Shown piece after piece: positions 1 through 13,617 of a DNA stretch of 64,000 nt; positions within the stretch are counted from its first letter, which is position 1, and the number at the start of each line of letters is the position of its first letter. The notes under the pieces are model-generated. The model was not told the origin of the DNA and searched no databases. It saw only the letters and a list, made by a program, of their open reading frames with translations. The DNA comes from Marthasterias glacialis (taxonomy: Eukaryota > Echinodermata > Asteroidea > Forcipulatida > Asteriidae): assembly GCA_911728455.2 (NCBI GenBank), contig OU452236.1, positions 6,442,171-6,506,170 on the forward strand. The letters run 5' to 3'. The position numbers and the translations under genes were made by a program.

Positions 1-109
1 TCCAACCTGTTGATCCCAAGGTAATATCAAACATTTAAAACTTGTACCACATGATGAGGCTAAAAGAATTGAGACTTTCGGAGACACGGGGGGCAGCAGA
101 CCTACCAGG

Positions 110-305
110 TCCCAATTTCATACAGCTGCTTGAGCACAAAAAGTAGCTAAGCACAACAAAATTATACTAACCAGAATAAGGTTACCAGCCAAAATACCAT
201 GTCACATGTACCATCTGATTACCAATGTCCTGCTAATTTGTGCTTAATAGCAGCAAATTGTTAAGTACTATTTTCTGCTTAAGCAGCTCTATGAAAGTGG
301 GTCCA
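110..305. repeat. Foldback MITE-like element, GGGCCCAATTTCAT type
   Basis: Imperfect terminal inverted repeats: left end CCCAATTTCATACAGCTGCT, right end AGCAGCTCTATGAAAGTGGG. The interior carries the AGTAGCTAAGCAC signature. Related copies occur at 4211-4617, 56484-56660, 57274-57492 and, more degraded, at 19517-19650, 49825-49975 and 61955-62036. Confidence 0.75.
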
Positions 306-669
306 GGTAAGTGAAAGGCAGTGTTCAAATGGATGGCTTCAACTTTGGCTATGACCGGAATGCCAAAAAGTCCTATTCTCTAATACTGTCATTGCAGCCA
401 CAGCCATGGCCGCAACCTACATCACTTGATTCAGACACGGCCTAATGTCCCTCCCAAATGTGAATGCTCAGAACATAAGTAAACACTATTTGGATTACTT
501 GGTAAAGACTCTCGAAAGAGTAATAACCAAATTGTTCAGAAGTGGTTGAAAAATATTTCCAGAACTCAAAAATCCTTCCCTCAAGAATTTCAACAACTAG
601 AGTTTCTTAGCTTTTTGAGTCAATTTCTTTTAATTAGACAATGAATTATACATCTATTAGAAACCCTAC

Positions 670-795
670 CTTGAGCTCGGCTTGTTCTGCTACGGAGAAG
701 GCATCGATACCAGTGATGTAAATACCAAGACTAAACTCATGCCCACCTCGGATCATCAGCCCTAGGCTCTCACCATCATCCACTACAAGGTTTAC
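670..795 (-). CDS. WHRN: Whirlin exon 3: first half of PDZ2
   Basis: The exon is 126 bases, 42 codons, phase 0 at both ends, too short to stand out as an open frame. It encodes VNLVVDDGESLGLMIRGG, HEFSLGIYITGIDAFSV and AEQAELK, the first half of whirlin PDZ2. The carboxylate-binding loop reads LGLMI. The acceptor is TTTATTTAG and the donor CAAG|GTAGGG. The next exon is outside the window. Confidence 0.92.
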
Positions 796-3700
796 CTAAA
801 TAAATTCAAAAAGAGAAATAAGAAAAAGCTCTAAATAATCAATTTTAGCTTTCCATCTTTTTACGACATTGCATTTGTAGCATACAAAGGGAATGCTTCG
901 TGTTTCCTGTTTTAACAATTCCACTTTACCATGCAAAAAAATTAATCTTTGCATCACATATCAATGACTATAACATTTACAAATATGTTACGACAAAATC
1001 GAAGTAAAATCTGTTAACAGACAAAAAGGAAATTAAGTGGGTTAGAAATGAAAACGCACATTGAGGGAAATTTGCTTTTCAACTGTCTACTTAATGGTTT
1101 ATTTATGCGGAAAAAGAGAACAGTAACAAACAACATACTTATAATATGTTATTTTGAATGGTAAACCAATATCTGAGGAGCAATTTTCTTCGTGCTCAGC
1201 TGATTTGTGTCGTGCGTTTTTATAAACTATAGACAGTTGGACATCTTTTAGCAGATTGGCGAGTTCAAAAATAAGGCTCAAGTTTAAACCCTCCAACTCG
1301 ATCTCTGTAATATTTTCCAGCAAGTTGACCAACCATTTGAGACCATTCAACTAAGCAGGTTGTGTGTGGTGGCACAACTGTGCACAGAACTACCTCTGTA
1401 CTGTGTAGATGCATTCACCACATGATATCACGTTGAAGGTTGATTAAGTTAATCATTTAAAACCATATTGGATTTTACTGAATGGTTAGCAAGTAGTTTT
1501 TTTTAAAGAATATTACATAGGGCAGGTAAGCAAGAATAAACAATACTTCGTCATATTTTAATATTAAAAAAAAAAACCATGGGCAGCGAAGCGGGACAAA
1601 TATCATATTGAACACTAACCAGCTGGAGTAATTATATATGCACATCAAAGTCCACTTTGACCTTGGAGGATTCCAAGGAGGGGTTTTTAAAATAAGTTAT
1701 TTTTAAAACAAGCAGTGGAAAGGGCGATGCACTTTATCCTTTGTGAATGCACTTAGCCTCGAGTAAGGTTGGGTTTTATTAACGTCAATCACTTTGTCTG
1801 GTACCAAAAACCAAAGGCAAAGAGTTTTCTTGCTTATTTTTTTTTTAAAAGAAAATTTCACATGGCACATCTATAAACATTCGCCAAATTTGTTCATCAG
1901 CTGCAAAGAATGGACATTTTGTAGTAAGGTTGATATACACATTTTGCCTCCCCTTTAAAGATGCCATCAAAAGTGCAACGACTTTGCTATAAAAGTAATT
2001 AATTGACAAGTGTGTTACCTAAGGGGAGGCTCTAGATTTGTCAGTTGGTAGGGGGGGGGGGAAACCTCTCTGCAACTCCTGAAAGCACCACTGTAGGTTT
2101 ACTTAAAATTTATTTAACTAATTGCCATCGGGAGTCCTTTTTTTTGTCCCATCTCCATGGCAGGATTCTTTTGGCAGAATTGTCGGTATCATTTTTCTTT
2201 GAGGTTACTGCTGGCACAAAGAAAGCCTGACTTGACAATGCCAAGAGAACAATTATTATTTCTATTGGATCGTCTGTTTTGTTTCTCGACCGAGAAAATG
2301 TCAAATTCACGCACCATGAATTGCAAAACTTTGGCCGATACCTACGGCATAGGAGTGGTACTAAACACGGAACCATGGCTCGATTGCCGGCTCACTCTGA
2401 TTTGAGCATTGAGCCAAAATACAATTAATGAACAATGGTTCAAGCCTTTTGGTGTTTTGAATCACTTTGAAACATGGATTACATCTTTTTATGACCAACT
2501 TACCTTTTTTTCATCACCATCTTTGAGGAGGTTCAGCCCACTTTTCCTCCCCAATGATTCCTTCATCCTCCGCCCCATCAGGTCTACATCAGGAGGGGGT
2601 GAGACGCTGCGCCCCTGGGGGTCGACCCAGGTGTAGGTCTGGTGGGAGACGAACGAGCCCGGTACTCGGCCAACTGACTTGACATACAGCACAAGCTTCT
2701 TGACTGATTTGAGCACCTGTGAATAATCAAGAGAAAAACGGCGTTAATCAATTCTTTCATAAAAATGATATTACTGAGTTATTTTGTTGTGATCCATTCT
2801 TTGACCCATAAAGTCGTCCGCTCAGAGCAGAAAGGAAATTCAAGACCTAGATGGAACTCATACCCCATTGTGCCACTGTGGGTTTAGGTCTTTTCTGCTT
2901 AAAGTTGACTGAGTCTGAGCTGTGTTTTTAATAAAATGTTGGGTTTTGGGGTTGTTTTCTATTTTTGTACTTTTTTTTTACTATTTTTTTATATGCTTAT
3001 AGTTTTTTTTTTTAATTCGTTATCGTTATTATTATGTTTTTTATTGTAAAAAAAATGTTTTGGGGGGTAGTAAAAGTATAACAACCAGGCATAGAACTTT
3101 GTAATTCCAGAAAAAGAGGAAATGGCCAAGCACACCAAAATTTGTACAATGTTTTCAGCTGATAAGTTGCATGTCTGAACAACAGGAATGTTTTTTTTTC
3201 ACCTAGTCTTTTTGTTAAAAGTTGAAATCACCCGGCTAGTTACAGATTTTTGTAGTATTTTTTGTAAAAGACGAATTGACAAACCTCCCTATGACCCTAG
3301 ATACATCTATGCTGATTATGGTAATTAAATATAATAATATTCCTCATTATGAATAATTAATATTGGTCTTATACCAAACAAAAATGTCTTCCTGAAGTAC
3401 AGTACTTTACTCTCTAAATGTAAAAGAGTGAAAAACCACTTGTTTTGTTCACCATACCACTCTTGCAAAGAGGCATATGGCGGACAACTCTTTTTAGAGT
3501 GAAAGTTGGGTATTTCCAACTTGAATCAGAGTGAAGTTCGCTCACAATTCAATCAAAAAGGGTAATGCACAGTGAGTTTCAGTCTCAAAAAAGCCAAACT
3601 GACACATCTTTTGAGGGTAAATATCTGCATTTGTATGCAGTTCACATCTACATTTAATCTGAGTATTAGGAATAATTCTCGGACCTAATCATGTTAAAAC

Positions 3701-6700
3701 AAGCTTCAATTATTGACGAGGACTGTTTACGACTGGATGACAATAACTACCAATTTGTACATAATATATGTACTCATAAATGCATGACGCTGTAGTCCAG
3801 TTACAAAGTAAAATGCCACTGAACTCACCACCACGCATATTTAGACAACACCTCGGACATCGTGACATTTTGACAATTGATTTATCATCCAGGGCCCATT
3901 TTCATCAAATTGGTAATCAGGCTACACATTCAACACTGCTGCACCGGGGAACCAGTGAAAGAAACAGCCGCCAAACCAGGTTAACATTTCGGGGGGGGGG
4001 GGGGGGGCACAAGGGGTTGCACCATTTTTTCTAGGGGGGGGGGGCACTTTTGGCCAAATAAAAATGTTTCCATTTGTATTTTTCATAAGCAAGCCCCGTT
4101 TCAGTGCTCTTGTTATGATATTATTTTACTATTTTTCATAAAATTATCTGACATGGAGGTAAAAACAAATACATTGTCCGCGTGTAAATAAAAATTTGGC
4201 TGATAACCTGCGACCAATTTCATAAAGCTGCATAATGGTTGATTTTGTGCTTACTGTGCAAACCGCAAACCGTAAGCACAGGCGTAATGATGCAAATCAA
4301 TGACGAAAGCAACAAGCTGACCACTGAATTTTCTTCAAAGTAAGCAAATTGGCTTACCGTTAAGCAGCTCTTTTCATAAAGCTGTTAAGCAGACAGTAAT
4401 GTTATTAAGTAAAATAATAATGAGGTACAGTCACTACAAAGTGAGCCATATGACGTTTTGGCTGGTTACCTGTTTCTACTTAGCAATCTTTGTTGTACAA
4501 AAAAAATACCATTAAATGTACATTGTTTGTAACTGGTTCCCTCCAAATTTTTGCTTAGCAAACAAAAATGCTAAGCACCATTTTCTGCTTAACAGCTTTA
4601 TGAAATTGGGCCCAGGATAGTACAGGCAAGGTGACGTTGAATGGAAAGCGACAATGTACATTTGGTGAGTCTGAAATTACTCAAGAGGCCGTGGGAGCCA
4701 TGCCCTTGATCCTTTGCCCTGGTGCTGCCCTCTGATGACCCTCCCCCCTCAGAGATGATCCATGTTCCAATACAGACATTCAGAATTTCTAATGAAGTGC
4801 CTTTCTCTTTGAAAAAAAATAGCCTCTAAGAATGGATTTCCTGGCCAACATTTGACCACATAAATTATTAGCAAAATCTTCACCTAATATGGAAAAGGTT
4901 TTTTTTGTTTTGCAAATTTCCCTTTTTTTCAAGAATGTGAAATATATCTTAAAATTGATATAATTTCTACTAAGAGTTTTGAAATTTATCATCAAAATGA
5001 AGACCAAAAGCAATAATCTTTACCAATTTCTCAGCTACATGGAAGTTTTAAAGTATATTAAATGTACAAAATATGAATCAAATTTTGTTCATAGTTTGCT
5101 GCAAATACTAAATGCAGTTACAGTATCATACCTTTGATAAAAACAGACTGCCGTGGCTCGCTGCAAACTTGACTCATTGAGTTGCCATTGAGTCACCATG
5201 GCAACGCCACCGCTGCATACACGGTGGCAGTTTCCCTAGAGGGACTAACATGTACGCAAGCATGGTTTAATGGCAACCAGTATGGGGCCATTAAACGCAC
5301 AATAGCCCAGTCACTGACGTTGTATCCATTTTTAAAATGCATCCCTAATCCATTCCATATCACTTCTAATTTGAGCAGAAGTTGATGCAGAATATTTAGG
5401 ATATCATTTTAAGATCTTGTTATTTGAGGACTCAACTGTCCAGTCAAATTAAGCCCATATTCCATTTACTTTTCCTGCTCAAATCGAACTCAAATTAATT
5501 TTTCTTGCTGTGTGGATTATGTTTTTTTTTCTAACTTGAGACATTGGACTGGTTTTAGAAGACTGAACTGGAAATACTTATGAGAAGTTTGTTTTTTCCA
5601 AAAACAAGAAGCGACCCAGGGGATTTTTGTGATGAACAAAGAGTTTTGATAGCTGGAGGTTGGGTTTAATGGTTTCTGATAAAGTTACCTTGAAACTCTG
5701 GCCTACTGCTGACCAAAGCTAAGGGTCATTCTACATCTACTTGATGAAATATTTACATAACCTTTTGTTGACCCATCTTGGGTTAAGGTTTAAAACAAAG
5801 AAACTGATATTAAACAGTACGCACTCATGTCAAGTATTTAGTCCTGATGTAAAATTTATCACAAAACTAAAAACCTAAAAATATTCACTGAAGTAGATGG
5901 AGGGGATATTCTTCTAAGTGATTATAAGTGTAAACATCTTCTATAGGCTGTAAACATTTAAAGTAGCTAGATTTGTTGTCAGTGTTTTTTTTTTATCTGT
6001 CGTTTATGCGTTAAATGTACATGTATTTAATAGATGTAATAATTGCATTGGAGATAAAGTGGATGAGAGATCATAATAATAATAATAATAATGACTGTGC
6101 AGTGTTTATCACGCCTTAGTGTTGGGTAAAACCAAAAACGAATGAAATATTGTTCAACACAGTATATATATATTTTTTTTAAGGATGGGCAAAGAAAAAC
6201 GGATTAGAACGTGATTTGAACCTGCGACCCCCATGATTCAGATGCCTGTGCTCTACCAATATTTGTGATGTTACCAGCAAATGTGGACACATTTTCCAAA
6301 TGCACTGGCGATCATTGACAAGTCCATGTATTGAATCTTGATTCAGGGCTCAAAATTTACACTAGACCGCAGGCCCGAGGTCAGTGATTTTAGCGTTGGG
6401 CCAGTAAACTCATGACTGGACAAGTCCGACGGTCTCATGTTTTCCAAATGTTGAGTTAGTGTCTGATGATAAATATTTTCTTTTGAGTATCCAAGTAAGA
6501 GTGTCCATACCTATCTGTTAGCCATAAGAAGGAGACAAATCTTCTCTAGTGCTTGTTCCAATGAAAACAGTTTATAAATGCGTTAAACTGTGAAGATAGT
6601 TTTTCTCATTTTGATTCTGGTCTTTTAAAGAAACATTTCTGGTCCAGTAATAATGTCGAGTTACAAGTCCTGTGGTCTTGTGTTTTTTTTTCTCCCAAAT

Positions 6701-9700
6701 GCGAGCCTGGATTGACTCAAAATAACCACCGTGTACCTTAAAAATTGTCATTATAGACCTGGAGGGGGAGTGGGGATAAATGACGGTTTCCAGTGTGCAA
6801 TTTGTTAGGTTTTTTTCTTTTCTCAGTGATCGATTTGACATTATTAATAAATTAGCTTGCTCTTGGAATAGAACTTTGATCACCTTCATAGAATGTCAAG
6901 TTGATTAGTATGCGATGAAATAATTTAAATTTTGCTTTAAAGATGCCAACGCCAATGAAGGAAGAAATTAATTTGTTTACAATCAAACATAAAAACAAAA
7001 AAAATCACCTTTGTTTTTGAATGTTTTTTGTTATGATTACAACACTGAAGATGTAGAAAAGTACAAACAAAAACTATCATTTATTAATGAATAAACAAAT
7101 TGAAACCAATTATTTTAAAAATATCAGGCCCGTTTGCTTCATTCTTGAAAGGGCAAGGGCACCAAGGCATTTTCTTCTCGATAAAGAGCAGCTCTATATG
7201 ATGAAATTGTAAATTTCTACTGGAACATTTCAAGGGCACCAAGGCAATGACCAGGGGCAACGGAGGCAATCGCCTCAGTTGCCTCTGAAATGTATCAGAC
7301 CTGAAGTATTAATGAATATTTTAAGCACTAGAAACAATTCAACAGAAATAAAACAAATATTGCTCGCCACAGAATTTATCAAACGATTTAGGAAGTAAAA
7401 CAAAATAAAAAACGGAGGCTAAATGTACATGTACTGTACACAATGTAGCTTGTAAACACACAAAATATAACTGTACTCTCAAAAAGGCTCACCCCCCCCC
7501 CTTGAGTTGTAATGTTCGTTTTGCACAACAAAAGAACAGCATTGTGATGCAACCAAAATCCAATCAATAAACAAACAGTGTGAGCCTACAGGACTTACAC
7601 GATCACTAATCGATGTTACTCCTCACTAAAAACTCTTTGCAATTCGGAATAAAAAAAAAGAAAAACACTGCATTTGCCAACCTTGAGTGGCATACATTTG
7701 GCGGATTTCACTAGAAAATAAATCGGCCTTGTTTCATTTTCAAAGTTTGCATAAATATTTTTGTCTACACAAAATATGACACATGTGTAAAATGAGTGGG
7801 GCTGATTTCATTTACGTCATTAAAATTTGTAACAATAAAAAGTAGGTTATGTTTTTTTTTCCAGTGAAAACAGCTTATAATTTTGTTGATTAATTTTTTT
7901 TTGTAATTCCTATATCAGTTGTCAGTGATCTAAAACTTTGATCTATTCAAAACATAAATTTATGGGGAAAAATAACAAAGGACAAGAAATATCTGTTGTG
8001 AATATGTTAACCTTTTGTTCATAAAAATTAGCTAAATAATTCCCCAGAAGTTTTGAAATTATTACTATTTCTGAAGGACATTTTAAGAACTGCCATCATC
8101 AATCCAGGACGACATAAATCTTTCAGGCAGATTGAAAACAAAAAGTTTTTGGAAACAGTTGTTGTGGCTGACATTCCCTTGGGCAACGAATCCGATTTTC
8201 TAATCAAATACAACTGCGTTACAGTAGTTATTTTGGACCTAATGGCTACACAGCATTATGCACATAATGTAGTAACTACATTATTTGGCATTACAACCAT
8301 ATCAATAAACTAGATCAGGTTTTTTTTCCAAACAAAAAGTACATGTTTATTTCACATGACCACCAACAAGCATCTTTTGTTAACATTTGTTTGTATCATT
8401 TCCATGAAATGAAATTTCTAATGTTATCTAAAACAGTATAAGACTGGAGTGAAAATGTATGAGGCATTTTTTTTGTTATGTAAAAGCAACTGTGAACAAT
8501 AGCCACATCAGTATTTTACTAAAGACGTCATTCTGACAGGCCAATCAAATGGTTCACTGCAGTTCAGAGTTAAAAAAGGGGGGAAAACGACAGGAGAAAA
8601 AAATACGTGTAAAATAAAGAAAGAGACAAAATATGTAGCAAGAAGGAGACGGACACAAGGGTTGCTAGCTCCTGCGCCCCAGTAACGCACCTGAACAGTG
8701 CGGTGAAGGTATGAACTATACATGACCTGATCTGAAAGCATCAAGTTTTTGGCTTCTGTTATCATAATTCTCTGCGCTTTCTTTTCCTTTCTCTTTCTTT
8801 TTTAGCCCTCACCTCGAGTGGCCTTTGTGCCTTGTGTTGGGCGACTTCCATAAAAAAAAAAAAAAAAAAAATCAAGTATGAAGCTGATACTGTTTACTTA
8901 CCATCCTGAAAAGTATTTTCACTTAAAAAAAATATAAAATGCAAAACTTTCTTTTAAAAATTAAAGTGAATCGGTTATTGAAATTGCCCTTGCAAGGCAA
9001 TAAACAGTAAGTTGCAGTTTCCAGAAACACCATGATGTCACCCTTTTCTTTTCAAATAGAACACAGTGTAATTTAAATATTTCTTTCAAACTATAGATAT
9101 ATATTTTTTGTGAATGAAAGAAATTTAGTGGGGTTTTTTTTCCAAAAGAGATCTTCCCTCAAACTTCACAACTATTTTGCTGATAAAATGACAGGGGAAA
9201 GAATGGATTGCATAAAATCATGTCCACAAACGTTTTGCGCGTGAGGTTTAATATTTTATGTGTGGACTTTTAACCTTACTCATCAATTCTCTTTCAGTTA
9301 CAAAGCACATTAGCACTGTGAATGCTGAAATTGTCCGAACCACTTAAGGACGAATTTATTAAGAAATCAATTAATTATACGTGTGCAATGAGCATTCACA
9401 ACCAGTGAAGAAGCAACAGGACGTATTTGAATAACAAAAGGCACAGGAGTGTGCACAGTTGGGGTTGTCATTAGGCTACTTAATTACATGATAGCGCAAT
9501 TATGCCTAAGAAATCGTGATCATTTGTGAGTGGTGAGCCATCTTAAATTATCAAGAGTTTTATGGTTTTTCCTTTGGAGGGGTCAGGGTTAAGTTGAACT
9601 GGTAAAGATTGGGGGGTCAGGTTGAGGTTGATGGGGATTGGGGGTTAAATTAAGTCCCCCTTGGATTGGAGTTAATTTAATTCCCCCCTCCCCTGAATTT

Positions 9701-12018
9701 TTCAAAACAATCAGTTGTTTCATAACCACCACAACTCATACACTTCCTGCTAAATACTGAAGTGTTGAATCCAACACTTACATGTGTGCAGTCAATGACT
9801 ACACTTTGACAGCGTTGAATCCAACATTGTAAATGTTAATTCAACTTTTTCAAATGTTTTTCATTGAAATTGTTGAATCAGCACTTAAAATGTTGAATTA
9901 CCAGTTTAAAGGCTAAGATTAAAAGTTTTACATGCTGGATTTAACATTTTAAAATGTTAGATTTAACACTTTCAAAGTGTAGTCACTGACCACACACTTA
10001 TAAGTGTTGGATTCAACTTTTCAGTTTTAAGCCTGTAGAGAGAGAGCTTTCATGTACCTGGTGTCTCCACAAATCTCACTATATAAAACCTGATATGACA
10101 AAAGGTGACGATTATTTCCACTGGAAATAATTCGCCCTGAAGATTCCTGTGCTAAAGAGTATAAATGATAGTATAGTATACAGTAATTGTAGGTAATACT
10201 GAGCGACACAGAGTGATGTCTGTACATCCCTCGACTCAGTGGCTCTATCATTCCTTATGCTAGCCAGAGGGGCATCTTGTGGACACCCAGTCTTAAATTT
10301 AGACCACATACTTAAATGATTTTTTTATTTAATGTGTGAAAATACTTCATGAGTAATTTCGACGCCCTTTGGGATTTTTAAAGCAAATTTGTGTTCGCTA
10401 TATTATAATTCTGGCAGAGGGCCAGCTATCATTGATAGCGTCCTTGAATAATTTTCTGTTGACCTGCTTGTAAATCAACAGGTCAAGAGTGTTCATGGTA
10501 AGGCTTTAATTACAAATGTAATTATCATTATCCCTTTTATATATTGTTATCCTTGTCACAATAGTTAATAGAACCTGTTAAATGTCCTCGCATAACTGAG
10601 CCACTAGTTTCTGCAAACTTTGGCAAGTGATTTGGTTTCGTTGTTGGCATAAACAAATGTAACCCTCCGATGTCTGAGACAAGAGATGTACAATTACCAC
10701 AACTATTTATTGTTCAGTTCTTTTTAGTTTATACCAAATAACTGTGAGAGTGGCAGAAAAGAAGTCCAGAAACCTTCCTTGATTGATAATAACTAGATTT
10801 TGTTCCGATGATTTCAACCCTTTAGTCAGGGACCTTGGTAATACCAAATCTCCACTTAACTTATTATTAAATAATAAGTGAAGTGGTGATTATGTTTTGC
10901 CAATACACCGAGTTAAAACACTGTATACTCAGTACTTTCCTGACTTCTGTGACAACAAATCCACAGGCGTATTAATCAGGTGGAATTCGAACCCACAAAC
11001 TTAGTCATTCTAGAGCAGATGTCTTACCAATTAGACCACCGAGATTTCGCAGTAGCTAGAGGCCTTTTTTGTTTTTGTTTTTTACTCACAACTTAACTCG
11101 ATAAACCATTGGGCTAGACCCAGTAACAGGGGCGCTGTCCTCCGTTTTTGAGATTTTAACGTACTGGGTCTAGGGCTAAATATATAATATATACATGTAT
11201 ATAACATTCTCCAAACCATCTCCTTAAGAAATGGCTCCTATTTCCATGACTGCATCCATTCGTATCCATCTCACCTTCACAGCTTCTCCGTGTGTTATCT
11301 TCTCCAACGGGATCTCATTCACTTGAATGATCTGATCGCCAGGCTGCAGTCCCTTTTTCTCAGCCATGGTGTTGGGCTCTACCATCGACACAAAAATTCC
11401 CACAGAGTGTTCGGAGCCCCCACGGATGCTAAACCCAAGTTCTCCATCTGGGGTGTCGGACTTCTTAAGGACGATCCTTCTGACGTCTTTATTTGCATCC
11501 GCCTCCCAACTGCTCCCTGCTGTTTTTCTATGAGTTTTACCATGGGGTTCGTCATTCTGGTATAATTCTGACGGTTTTGTCCTCGAGGGCATTGTATCAA
11601 AATAATGCTTCTGTACACTTTGGACTGTTTTCGTTCTCTCAATGCTCCCCGACCGTGCTCTCTGGTTGTAAAAAGGCTCAGCATGTTGCCAGAAGAGGGG
11701 TTGATCGGGTACAGGAATAACTTTTCCGAGGAGGACGTAGAGTACTTTCTTCTCAGGCGTATCTAAGATGGACTTCAAATTGGCCACTAAGGTGTAAACG
11801 TTCCTGCGGGAGTTGTACTCATTTAGGGCATGTACGAAGTATGCCCGGTCGTGATCCAGGAGAGTTGTGTTCAGGGCTTCGTGGAGGCGGCGAACATTGG
11901 CCGACATTGTTCGCGAACCCCCGGACATCAGATCACCACCACCACCACCTGTACTGTGTGTTGACCGCGACCGCGGACGGTGTGCGGGCTCGCTGACAAC
12001 GGAGCGATGTAGAGACAT
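670..12018 (-). CDS. WHRN: Whirlin (WHRN) homologue, 5' part, three coding exons
   Basis: Whirlin is a PDZ scaffold of stereocilia and ciliary Usher complexes. Three minus-strand exons join in phase 0: 11275-12018, 2504-2716 and 670-795, giving 361 residues before the gene leaves the window on the left. Domain order matches known whirlins: harmonin-N-like helical domain (about residues 38-112), PDZ1 (about 180-262), a linker containing the family signature YTWVDPQGRSVSPP, then PDZ2 beginning VNLVVDDGESLGLMIRGG. Splice sites fit consensus: donors AAG|GTGAGA, AAG|GTAAGT and AAG|GTAGGG, acceptors CACAG|GTG and TTTAG|GTA. The rest of PDZ2, the proline-rich part and PDZ3 would lie beyond position 1. 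Orthology rests on remembered family sequence and looks secure; harmonin and PDZD7 share the fold but lack this linker. Confidence 0.93.
796..2503 (-). other. Whirlin intron 2
   Basis: I see no exon here. The stretch holds a degenerate copy (about 1339-1500) of the repeat that is tandemly arrayed at 63.1-63.5 kb, plus an 11-base G run at about 2051. Short open frames here overlap on both strands and carry no recognisable domain. Confidence 0.7.
2504..2716 (-). CDS. WHRN: Whirlin exon 2: end of PDZ1 and PDZ1-PDZ2 linker
   Basis: The exon is 213 bases, 71 codons, phase 0 at both ends. It completes PDZ1 (VLKSVKKLVLYVKSVGRVPG) and encodes the conserved linker (HQTYTWVDPQGRSVSPPPDV). It then reaches LLKDGDEKK, which leads directly into the PDZ2 exon. 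Acceptor CACAG at 2717-2721 and donor AAG|GTAAGT are both strong. Confidence 0.92.
4211..4617. repeat. Foldback MITE-like element, compound copy
   Basis: It begins CCAATTTCATAAAGCTGC and ends AGCTTTATGAAATTGGGCCC, with internal AAGCAGCTC and TGCTTAGCA segments in both orientations. This suggests two copies side by side or nested. Another matching end (GGGCCCATTTTCAT) lies at about 3892, so the compound may extend left. Confidence 0.65.
7126..7372 (+). repeat. Dispersed repeat, 250 bases, copy 1
   Basis: The core reads AAAGGGCAAGGGCACCAAGG, later CATTTCAAGGGCACCAAGGC, and the end holds AATATTGCTCGC. The same sequence with few changes lies at 30845-31063, and an inverted partial copy at 57106-57271. 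No terminal repeats or coding sequence were seen. Confidence 0.75.
9757..10022. repeat. Foldback element with 55-60 base inverted ends
   Basis: The left arm contains AGTGTTGAATCCAACACTTA and GTCAATGACTACACTTTGA. The right arm is its inverted counterpart (AAAGTGTAGTCACTGACCAC and AAGTGTTGGATTCAAC). Each arm is itself partly palindromic, and the middle is made of further TTGAATTCAAC-like variants. No coding sequence. Confidence 0.75.
10890..11060 (-). repeat. tRNA-headed SINE-like element, copy 1
   Basis: On the minus strand, a box A-like segment (GGTGGTCTAATTGGTAAGAC) and a box B-like segment (GTGGGTTCGAATTCC) are spaced as in a tRNA. The tail CCTGTGGATTTG and AGTACTGAGTATAC is shared with copies at 32208-32518 and 48370-48525. 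Confidence 0.65.
11275..12018 (-). CDS. WHRN: Whirlin exon 1: harmonin-N-like domain and most of PDZ1
   Basis: This exon encodes 248 residues. The chosen start is the ATG at 12018-12016, which opens a basic, Gly/Ser-rich leader. Residues 38-112 (SANVRRLHEALN onward, including YNSRRNVYTLV and GKVIPVPDQPLFW) match the whirlin N-terminal helical domain. PDZ1 begins near residue 180 with VRRIVLKKSD. Its carboxylate-binding loop reads LGFSI, followed by RGGSEHSVGIFVSMVEP, very close to vertebrate whirlin. The exon ends after HGEAVK at AAG|GTGAGA, so the last helix and strand of PDZ1 come from the next exon 8.5 kb away. Confidence 0.93.
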
Positions 12019-12693
12019 TTTGACGATTTATACAATCCACCCAGTTTCACCTTCTATTGGGATCCATAATCCATCAAAGCACTGGTATATCCTAGATTCA
12101 TGAGGAGTCCATTTCTGATGAGAAAATCATCTTTTTCCTTGAACTTCGTGTTGAGAACCGATGGCGTCGCGTCGTTGGCTACGGCAGCCAGGCAGCCATT
12201 TATTACATATTTCTTAGGAATTTACTCACGCTCACACATGCACAACAGGTGCAGTGACTGTGAACGTAATGCTTTGTAAACAGGTACTTCATGAATATTC
12301 AAATCAACAGTCTGGTAGCGCATATAAACATTATACTCTCGCATCGAGAAAGTGGGTATACTAGACCACTTTCATACGCGTCAGGCTACTGTGTTTACAT
12401 CATAGAGTTATATATGATTGGACGGATTAATTGAAAGTGAATTAAAGGTAGGATTCATAAACAAAAAAACGAAAACAATTGGATTAAAAAAAAGAACATC
12501 AGTAAACTGAAAAAAATGTGAAAATTTGTATCCAAATAATTAGAATGCCAAACACTTCACTTTCTCTCTCAACAACTCTAATGGTGCTAATCAGGTGGTG
12601 CTAATAATAAAATCAAACAAGGTTTTCGCCTCCACTCATGAATTATTCATATTCAGTAGCAGGTGCAGCGTTGTTCATGCGTACATGTTTTGA

Positions 12694-12709
12694 ACAACAG
12701 AGGGCGCAA
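12694..12709 (+). promoter_or_regulatory. CTCF-like motif upstream of whirlin
   Basis: The sequence ACAACAGAGGGCGCAA fits the CTCF core pattern (C-x2-AG-R-GGGC-G-C) and lies about 680 bases upstream of the whirlin start codon. This is a motif match by eye only. Confidence 0.35.
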
Positions 12710-13617
12710 AATCATTCAAAAATGTACACACTTTTGTTGATGTCCACGCACTTAAGTTGTGTGCGCGGTTACCAAAAGGTTCAAATGGAAGTCGAGAGTT
12801 GTTGCAAACAATGCTGATTGATACTGATAGTTGTGAAAAACGACTGTGTTACCTGCATGAACTGGTCATATACAAGTTGCCAAGACAATGATGAGGACGC
12901 AACTAGTCTCTTGGAAATATTAAGGTTTGTTTACCGTATATTATTTGGAATTTTATAAATAATGAAAACATGAAGCTGGGCTCACGGAATTTGTGCACAC
13001 ATACAAAGTGGGCTGACCATGTAAACTCGAGCCTTTAAATTCAACTTGCTCACTGGTTGTGACTGACCCTTGTGAATGTCGTGTGTTATTGACAATCTTA
13101 AAAGTTACATACATTTTGCTACATGAAAAATTGTCATGTATGTTGTGTGTACTATGTATATTCTCTAATCAAGTCATCTCAAAATCATAGTCCGAGTTCC
13201 TGGACCCAACAACGCCTTTTTTAAAAACAAATAGACATTTTTATCTGGCATATAAAGGCCAGATCCATGATGTCCAAGGCGTCCAAATGTTAAAAAAGCA
13301 TTGATGGGTCCAGTAAATCGAACTAGTTTTGTTCGGTAATTTGGTAAAACAGGCTGGTGTTTGTATGAATTTAAATAAAATGAACTTCAGGTCAGACAGT
13401 CCCAGTAGACACTAACGTTAGTTAGCACCTAGTAAGTTAGTGATGTGTGTGTACATGTAGCTGTTGGCTCAAGTTTTCCTTCGTACAAGATCTTGACTAA
13501 TCGGCGTAAAACAGCGAAAACCGCCTATTCCTGCTTGCGGACTCACTACCTATGTGTGTTATTTCACTCTGTGTGTATTTAATTCACTGTAATACTATTA
13601 GTATTATACTATTATAC

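Larger units (their letters stand above)
2717..11274 (-). other. Whirlin intron 1 (8.6 kb), repeat-rich
   Basis: This intron interrupts PDZ1. It contains the GGGCCCAATTTCAT-type foldback sequence near 3.9-4.6 kb, a 250-base dispersed repeat at 7.1-7.4 kb, a foldback element at 9.76-10.02 kb and a tRNA-headed SINE-like element at 10.89-11.06 kb. Poly-A, poly-T and poly-G runs are frequent. I found no conserved exon in it. Confidence 0.75.

Noticed and set aside
11379-11684. Open frames overlapping whirlin exon 1 on both strands
   Set aside because: Shadows of the whirlin frame, which has clear PDZ and helical-domain homology.
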